Shown here: positions 59,578 through 64,000 of the stretch, in pieces
Numbering within the stretch: the stretch's first letter is position 1
How the letters are laid out: the number at the start of each line of letters is the position of its first letter
Assembly (NCBI GenBank): GCA_964629015.1
Contig: CAZVMN010000004.1
Coordinates: 124,001-188,000, forward strand
Length of the DNA: 64,000 nt
Reading direction: 5' to 3'
Origin: Oceanococcus sp964629015
Lineage (GTDB): Bacteria; Pseudomonadota; Gammaproteobacteria; Nevskiales; Oceanococcaceae
Made by a program: the position numbers and the translations under genes
Notes under the pieces: model-generated
What the model was told of the DNA's origin: nothing
Database searches by the model: none
The model's input: only the letters and a program-made list of their open reading frames with translations

Positions 59578-60648
59578 TTAGCGACTCACTGCGGCACGCA
59601 ACCGCCACCCGGCAAGACACGCAAGCGCAGCTGTAGGCGTTAACGCTGCGACCGCGGCGGGCCAGTCATAGACCTGCCCAAGACTGCCGGCCACTTCGTT
59701 CAGGACATAGAAGGCAATACCGAGCATGACCCCGACAAACAAGCGCTGACCTGCGCCGGTGTCACGCAGGGGTCCAATCACGAATGGCACGGCCAAAATC
59801 ACCATGACCATGACCGTGAGCGGCGTGGCAAGCTTGCGCCACAGCGCATATTGCGGCGCTGTGTTGTCCAGGCCGTTGCTGTCCAGGTACTGGATGTACT
59901 GAAAAAGCCCGCGCAAAGACAAACTGTCTGCGCGCAAAACGAACAGCTGAAGGACATCAGGGTCCAGATCGACAACCCACTCCGCGCTGCCGCGCTCGCG
60001 TATGCGCACACTGCCGTAATCCAACAGCGTCTCACGCAGATCTGTCGCCTGCCATTCTCCATTGGCGTAATCGGCTCTGGCCATGGACACGGTCTGAATC
60101 AGGCGGCTGTCGTTCTGATTCACGTGCAAGACCTGAATGTCTTCCGCCACCGTGTCCTGCGGCAATTGACCGATCCGAATGTACTGCTCGCCCTGACGCA
60201 GCCACACCGCAGAACTTGCGACGCGTCCCTCACCGAAACGTGCGGTGCTGGAGATGGTATCAGCCGCTTGCTTGGCCATCGGGACCACGAACTCCCCCAT
60301 CGCCAAGACCAGCAAACCCAGCGCCAAGCCCGCTTTGCCCGCCGACCATGCCACCCGATAAACCGACACCCCGGCAGCTTGCATGACCACCAACTCGCCT
60401 GCGGCCGCCAAGGCGCCAAGTCCGAGTATGGTGCCCAGCAGCACCACAAGCGGAAACATCTCGTAAAGCAACTGAGGCATTTTCAGCAACGTCACCAGCG
60501 CGATCAGCTGCAAGCTGTAATCGCCCTGACCGAGGTCATCAAGCTCTTCAACAAGGGTCACGAAGCCACTGATGCCGGTGAGCGCCAATGCCACAATGAC
60601 GGACATACCCAGCAAAGCATTACGGATGTGTGCATCAAGTATTTTCAT
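59578..60648 (-). CDS. lptG: LPS export ABC transporter permease LptG
   Basis: 356-residue permease of the LptB2FG complex that extracts lipopolysaccharide from the inner membrane. ATG 60648 (MKILDAHIRNALLGMSVIVA) overlaps the lptF stop. Six TM helices in two groups of three flank a periplasmic beta-jellyroll (about residues 120-260). LQLIALVTLLKMPQLLYEMF and GELVVMQAAGVSVYRVAW are family-typical. Confidence 0.96.
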   Translation of the reverse strand: MKILDAHIRNALLGMSVIVALALTGISGFVTLVEELDDLGQGDYSLQLIALVTLLKMPQLLYEMFPLVVLLGTILGLGALAAAGELVVMQAAGVSVYRVAWSAGKAGLALGLLVLAMGEFVVPMAKQAADTISSTARFGEGRVASSAVWLRQGEQYIRIGQLPQDTVAEDIQVLHVNQNDSRLIQTVSMARADYANGEWQATDLRETLLDYGSVRIRERGSAEWVVDLDPDVLQLFVLRADSLSLRGLFQYIQYLDSNGLDNTAPQYALWRKLATPLTVMVMVILAVPFVIGPLRDTGAGQRLFVGVMLGIAFYVLNEVAGSLGQVYDWPAAVAALTPTAALACLAGWRLRAAVSR

Positions 60649-61739
60649 GCGCGCTGGACCTTGAGCCGCTCGATCCAGCCGCCGCGCACCGCATACAGAC
60701 GCAGTATGGCCAGCGCCAAAACCAGATGGACCCACCACAGCCCGATCCATGCCGGCAACTTGCCGGACTCCAGCCAAGCCTGGGCAATCCCCAACAGATT
60801 GAAGTAGACAATGTAGATCACAATACCCAGCGCCACCTTGCTGTAACGCCCGGCACGCGCATCAATACGCGACAACGGCACAGCTAACAGCGCGAGCAGC
60901 AAGACGGCCAAGGGCGACGACAAGCGCCACTGCAGCTCGGCCTGATCGCGCGGGTCCGGCGAGCCCAGCAAATCCATACTGGGCTTGGTCGCCTGCTTGC
61001 TCGACCGATACACGAAGTCCGGCGGTTCGATGCTCACGCCGTGCTCATCGAAACGGGTGATCCGAAAGTCCGCCTGTCCAGCGGCACCATCCACGCGATA
61101 ACCATCCAGCAACACGATGCTGCGCACGCCGGTCACTGGATCGGTGCGCTGCACACCGCGCGGCGCGGTAATCACGCTCTCGCCACTCTCGCTGAGCAAG
61201 CGCGCGAACACACCCCGAATTTCGCTGCGATCGTCGGACACCGACTCGATGTAAAACACGCCACCATCGTTAGGCAGCTCGCGAAAGCGGCCAGGCTCCA
61301 GCACGCCGAACTTCAAGTCCTGTGCGGCTTTCTTGGTCAAAAAATCCACCGTGCGTCCAGCGCTCGGACTCAACCACAAACTGAGCAGCGCGGTGATCAA
61401 CGCAAGCATCAAGCCGAGATGGAGAAATGGCCGGTACATCCGCCCCAGACCAACGCCGCAAGCATGCATGGCGGCGATTTCACTGTCGCGATACATGCGT
61501 CCGAGGCTGAGCATGGCACCCAGCAGCAGGGAAATCGGAATCAAGATGGTCAGGTACTGCATGCTCGACAGTAAGACCACTTTCCACAGCAATTCGGGGG
61601 GAATACTGCCCTTGGCCGCCTCGCCCAAAAAGCGCGCAAAACGGGTGCTCAGCATCACTGCCATAAGCACCGCGGTGACCGCGGCCCAGGTGCGCGCAGC
61701 ATCCGCCAGCAGGTAGCGCTCCAGAATGCGCTTGGACAA
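60645..61739 (-). CDS. lptF: LPS export ABC transporter permease LptF
   Basis: 364 residues from TTG 61739 (SKRILERYLLADAARTWAAV), which has GGGAG six bases upstream and matches where homologues start; no ATG is suitably placed. TM helices flank a periplasmic domain; ILIPISLLLGAMLSLGRMYRD and SEIAAMHACGVG are the coupling-helix region. Functions with LptG; LptB is encoded elsewhere. Confidence 0.95.
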   Translation of the reverse strand: MSKRILERYLLADAARTWAAVTAVLMAVMLSTRFARFLGEAAKGSIPPELLWKVVLLSSMQYLTILIPISLLLGAMLSLGRMYRDSEIAAMHACGVGLGRMYRPFLHLGLMLALITALLSLWLSPSAGRTVDFLTKKAAQDLKFGVLEPGRFRELPNDGGVFYIESVSDDRSEIRGVFARLLSESGESVITAPRGVQRTDPVTGVRSIVLLDGYRVDGAAGQADFRITRFDEHGVSIEPPDFVYRSSKQATKPSMDLLGSPDPRDQAELQWRLSSPLAVLLLALLAVPLSRIDARAGRYSKVALGIVIYIVYFNLLGIAQAWLESGKLPAWIGLWWVHLVLALAILRLYAVRGGWIERLKVQRA

Positions 61740-61833
61740 GCCCCACTCCCATTCAAGGTTCAAAGGCACATGGTATCCGCTGAGCCCAGTTGCGGGGAAC
61801 CAAATGGGGACACTCATAGACTCGCGGACGGTC

Positions 61834-61944
61834 GGCCGGCTTTCAAAACTGTCAGAGACCTGGATGGTCGATGACGAGCGATACATGGACCTGCGAAAGC
61901 AGGATGTCACGCGCAGCGGCTTGAGCGTGTTTTCAAAGCCGGCC
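61834..61944. repeat. 16-bp near-perfect inverted repeat spanning 111 bp in the lptF-pepA gap
   Basis: GGCCGGCTTTCAAAAC (61834-61849) and GTTTTCAAAGCCGGCC (61929-61944) are inverted copies with one mismatch, 79 bp apart. Inside is a GAAA-capped hairpin, CCTGC-GAAA-GCAGG (61900-61913 region). No target-site duplication is evident. It may be a MITE-like remnant, a structured RNA or paired operator sites. Confidence 0.6.
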
Positions 61945-62003
61945 GCAAGTACCACCATCCAACACTGGGCTATCATTCCCCCACACTTCTGATCCTCATC
62001 AGC

Positions 62004-63482
62004 ATGAAATACTCAATCAAAGCCGGCGCTGCGGAAAAGCAGCGCACCGCCTGCCTCGTTCTTGGTGTTTTCGAACGCCGCAAACTGTCCCAACCGGCCA
62101 TAGCTGTTGATGAAGCCAGCGCGGGCCTGCTCAGTGACATGCTAGCCACCGGCGACATGGATGGTCGGGTCGGTCAAACCTTGTTGTTGCACAAACCCAG
62201 CGGACTCAGCTGCGAGCGTGTGTTGCTGGTTGGCCTGGGCAAAGCCGATGAGTTCAATGCCACGCGCTACACCCAGGCCATCACCACGGCCACTCAGGTG
62301 GTCGCCAAACTGGGCGGCAAGGACTGCTACAACACGCTATCACTGCTCACCGTGAAAAATACCGATGCGCGTTTCGCGGTCAGCCAGGGTGTGCTGGCCA
62401 GCGCGGCCGCGCTGTACCGTTTTGACGAACTGCTGGCCAAGAAAGCACCGGCCAGCAAGCTCAAAAGCATCACCTTGGCGGTCGATACGCGCAACGCGGA
62501 ACTGGACGCGGCGCTGGCTCAGGCCACAGCGACGGCTTCCGGCGTCAATCTGACCAAGGATCTCGGCAACCGTCCGGGCAATCTGTGCACCCCATCCGAC
62601 CTTGCCGCACTGGCCGCTGATCTGGCCAAAGGCCAGAAAAACCTCAGCTGCAAAGTGCTGGAAGAAAAGGACATGGCCAAACTGGGCATGGGCGCCCTGC
62701 TTTCGGTCTCGCGCGGCAGCCGCCAGCCGGCCAAGTTGATCATTCTGGAATACAAAGGCGGCAAAAAAACCGACAAGCCCATTGCACTGGTTGGCAAAGG
62801 ACTGACTTTCGACGCTGGCGGCATCAGCCTCAAGCCAGCGGCCAAGATGGAAGAAATGAAGTTCGACATGTGCGGCGGCGCCAGCGTGTTCGGTGTGTTT
62901 CAGGCGTTGATCGAAGCTCAGCCTGCCATCAATGTGCTGGGTATTGTCCCGGCCTCGGAAAACCTTCCTGATGGCGACGCTAACAAACCCGGTGATGTGG
63001 TCAAAAGCATGGCCGGCATCAGCATTGAGGTGATCAACACCGATGCCGAAGGCCGCCTGATTCTGTGCGATGCCCTGACCTACACCCAGGAAAACTATGA
63101 TCCTGAAGTGATCATCGACATGGCCACCCTGACCGGCGCCTGTGTCGTCGCGCTGGGTGATCAAGCCACCGGGCTGTTCGCGAACAACCAGCAGCTGGCC
63201 GACGATTTGCTCGCCGCGGGCCAAACCATCGGTGATCGCGCCTGGCAGATGCCGCTGTGGGAGGAATACCAGAACCAGTTGAAGAGCGCGGTGGCGGACG
63301 TGGCCAACGTCGGTGGTCCGGGCGCTGGCGCCATCACCGCGGCGTCGTTCCTGCATCGTTTCACCCGCAAAGCGACCTGGGCCCATCTGGATATTGCCGG
63401 CACCGCATGGGGTTCCAACAAACTGGGTACCGGCCGCCCCGTGCCGCTGCTCATGCAATACCTGTTCAGCAAGGCTTCGTGA
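62004..63482 (+). CDS. pepA: Leucyl aminopeptidase PepA
   Basis: 492-residue M17 cytosolic aminopeptidase using two metal ions; in E. coli it also binds DNA in cer/Xer resolution and carAB control. Metal and catalytic residues in VGKGLTFDAGGISLKP, MKFDMCGGASVFG, and NTDAEGRLILCDAL. Start ATG 62004. The holC start overlaps its stop. Confidence 0.98.
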   Translation: MKYSIKAGAAEKQRTACLVLGVFERRKLSQPAIAVDEASAGLLSDMLATGDMDGRVGQTLLLHKPSGLSCERVLLVGLGKADEFNATRYTQAITTATQVVAKLGGKDCYNTLSLLTVKNTDARFAVSQGVLASAAALYRFDELLAKKAPASKLKSITLAVDTRNAELDAALAQATATASGVNLTKDLGNRPGNLCTPSDLAALAADLAKGQKNLSCKVLEEKDMAKLGMGALLSVSRGSRQPAKLIILEYKGGKKTDKPIALVGKGLTFDAGGISLKPAAKMEEMKFDMCGGASVFGVFQALIEAQPAINVLGIVPASENLPDGDANKPGDVVKSMAGISIEVINTDAEGRLILCDALTYTQENYDPEVIIDMATLTGACVVALGDQATGLFANNQQLADDLLAAGQTIGDRAWQMPLWEEYQNQLKSAVADVANVGGPGAGAITAASFLHRFTRKATWAHLDIAGTAWGSNKLGTGRPVPLLMQYLFSKAS

Positions 63483-63910
63483 CCCGCGTTAGCTTTTATG
63501 TGCTGAACGCGCCGCAGGCTGACGTGCAGGATTTCGCCTGCCGTCTGCTTGAGCGTATTCACAGCCAATCGCAAATGGCTTACGTCAACCTGCCCGACGC
63601 TCATGTCGGGCAGGCTTTCAATGAGCGCTTGTGGACCTACAAACAAGGCAGCTTTCTGCCACATGATCTGGAACACGAGGACAACACCTCGCCCATCGTG
63701 CTGGGCATGGGTGCACAGCTTCCGGCTCAGCGTGATGTGCTGCTCAATCTGGACCTGAGCCAACCGCAACCGCCGGACTTTTTTTCCAGCTTCGAGCGCG
63801 CCCTGGAAATCGTCGCAGGCAGCGATGCGGAAAAAGCCGCCGCGCGCCAGCGCTATGCCTTTTACCGCAGTCGCGGTTACGAGCTGGAAACTCATCAGAT
63901 CGGCGCCTGA
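63479..63910 (+). CDS. holC: DNA polymerase III subunit chi
   Basis: 143-residue HolC, which links the clamp loader to single-stranded DNA-binding protein. GTG 63479 overlaps the pepA TGA. RVSFYVLNAPQADVQDFACR, NERLWTYKQGSFLPHDL and the RYAFYRSRGYELETHQ terminus are typical. Conserved pepA-holC-valS order. Confidence 0.95.
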   Translation: MTRVSFYVLNAPQADVQDFACRLLERIHSQSQMAYVNLPDAHVGQAFNERLWTYKQGSFLPHDLEHEDNTSPIVLGMGAQLPAQRDVLLNLDLSQPQPPDFFSSFERALEIVAGSDAEKAAARQRYAFYRSRGYELETHQIGA

Positions 63911-63935
63911 CCCGGCGCCACCTGCCCCGTATAAT
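63907..63935 (+). promoter_or_regulatory. valS promoter
   Basis: CTGACC (63907-63912), 17 bp, TATAAT (63930-63935). The -35 overlaps the holC stop codon. The -10 is perfect; the -35 matches four of six positions. Confidence 0.6.
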
Positions 63936-63971
63936 GGCCGGCTTTTCCCCGGTTACAGCAAGCTGCTTCGC

Positions 63972-64000
63972 ATGGACAAAAACTACGATCCCGCCGAGAT
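63972..64000 (+). CDS. valS: Valyl-tRNA synthetase, N-terminal fragment (cut by window edge)
   Basis: Only nine complete codons plus two bases are present (MDKNYDPAE). The short sequence resembles ValRS N-termini, and the position after pepA-holC is the conserved one. Called mainly from context. Confidence 0.75.

Overview
The window looks like a chromosomal housekeeping segment from a Gammaproteobacterium of moderately high GC (high fifties percent by eye). The evidence is RapA, ZipA, DksA-GluQRS, RodZ, PilF/PilW, YfgM and BamB, together with several gene orders typical of this class: smc-zipA-ligA, queA-tgt-yajC-secD-secF, ndk-rlmN-pilF-rodZ-ispG-hisS-yfgM-bamB-der, and pepA-holC-valS divergent from lptF-lptG. 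A PhaR regulator and an acetoacetyl-CoA synthetase suggest polyhydroxyalkanoate or ketone-body metabolism. The lineage cannot be fixed from sequence alone; a deep-branching group such as Nevskiales/Salinisphaerales is only a guess. I see no phage, IS element, integrase, rRNA or CRISPR array.

Layout. 1-4.5 kb: yciO-trpS-scpA-scpB leftwards, and yciB-yciI-bolA-mipA-like rightwards. 4.5-10.8 kb: smc-zipA-ligA leftwards. 10.9-14.2 kb: queF, a HAD phosphatase, dksA-gluQ, phaR. 14.2-14.7 kb: an intergenic stretch with a strong promoter, three evenly spaced GCAACA boxes and an intrinsic terminator, which I read as an undescribed small-RNA gene. 14.7-17.1 kb: a Fur-box feoAB operon with a small Cys-tailed membrane protein. 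17.1-22 kb: rapA and an amidohydrolase. 22-31 kb: the ndk-to-der operon. 31-35.4 kb: a rearranged iron-sulfur operon, cysE-iscR-iscS-iscS-iscU-like-iscA. 35.5-41.6 kb: trmJ/suhB and tesA/ybbA-ybbP, two divergent pairs with no intergenic DNA, plus yhbY. 41.7-44.4 kb: an unrecognised secreted pair and an SRPBCC protein. 44.4-50 kb: secDF-yajC-tgt-queA and tRNA-Leu(CAA). 50-57.3 kb: a periplasmic coiled-coil protein, an HDOD protein, alcohol dehydrogenase, acetoacetyl-CoA synthetase and acyl-CoA dehydrogenase. 57.3-59.5 kb: two lipoprotein genes that share an upstream C-tract/G-tract inverted repeat. 59.6-64 kb: lptG-lptF, then pepA-holC-valS (valS cut by the window end).

The most interesting points are: (i) the phaR-linked small RNA with three operator-like boxes 24 bp apart; (ii) the isc operon, which lacks hscB-hscA-fdx-iscX between iscA and ndk, carries two cysteine desulfurases, encodes a divergent IscU-like scaffold with altered ligand positions, and encodes an IscR without the usual cluster-binding cysteines; (iii) gluQ, which has no ATG/GTG/TTG start upstream of its catalytic signature; and (iv) several structured leaders and inverted repeats (cysE, ndk, yajC-secD, pepA-lptF, the lipoprotein pair).
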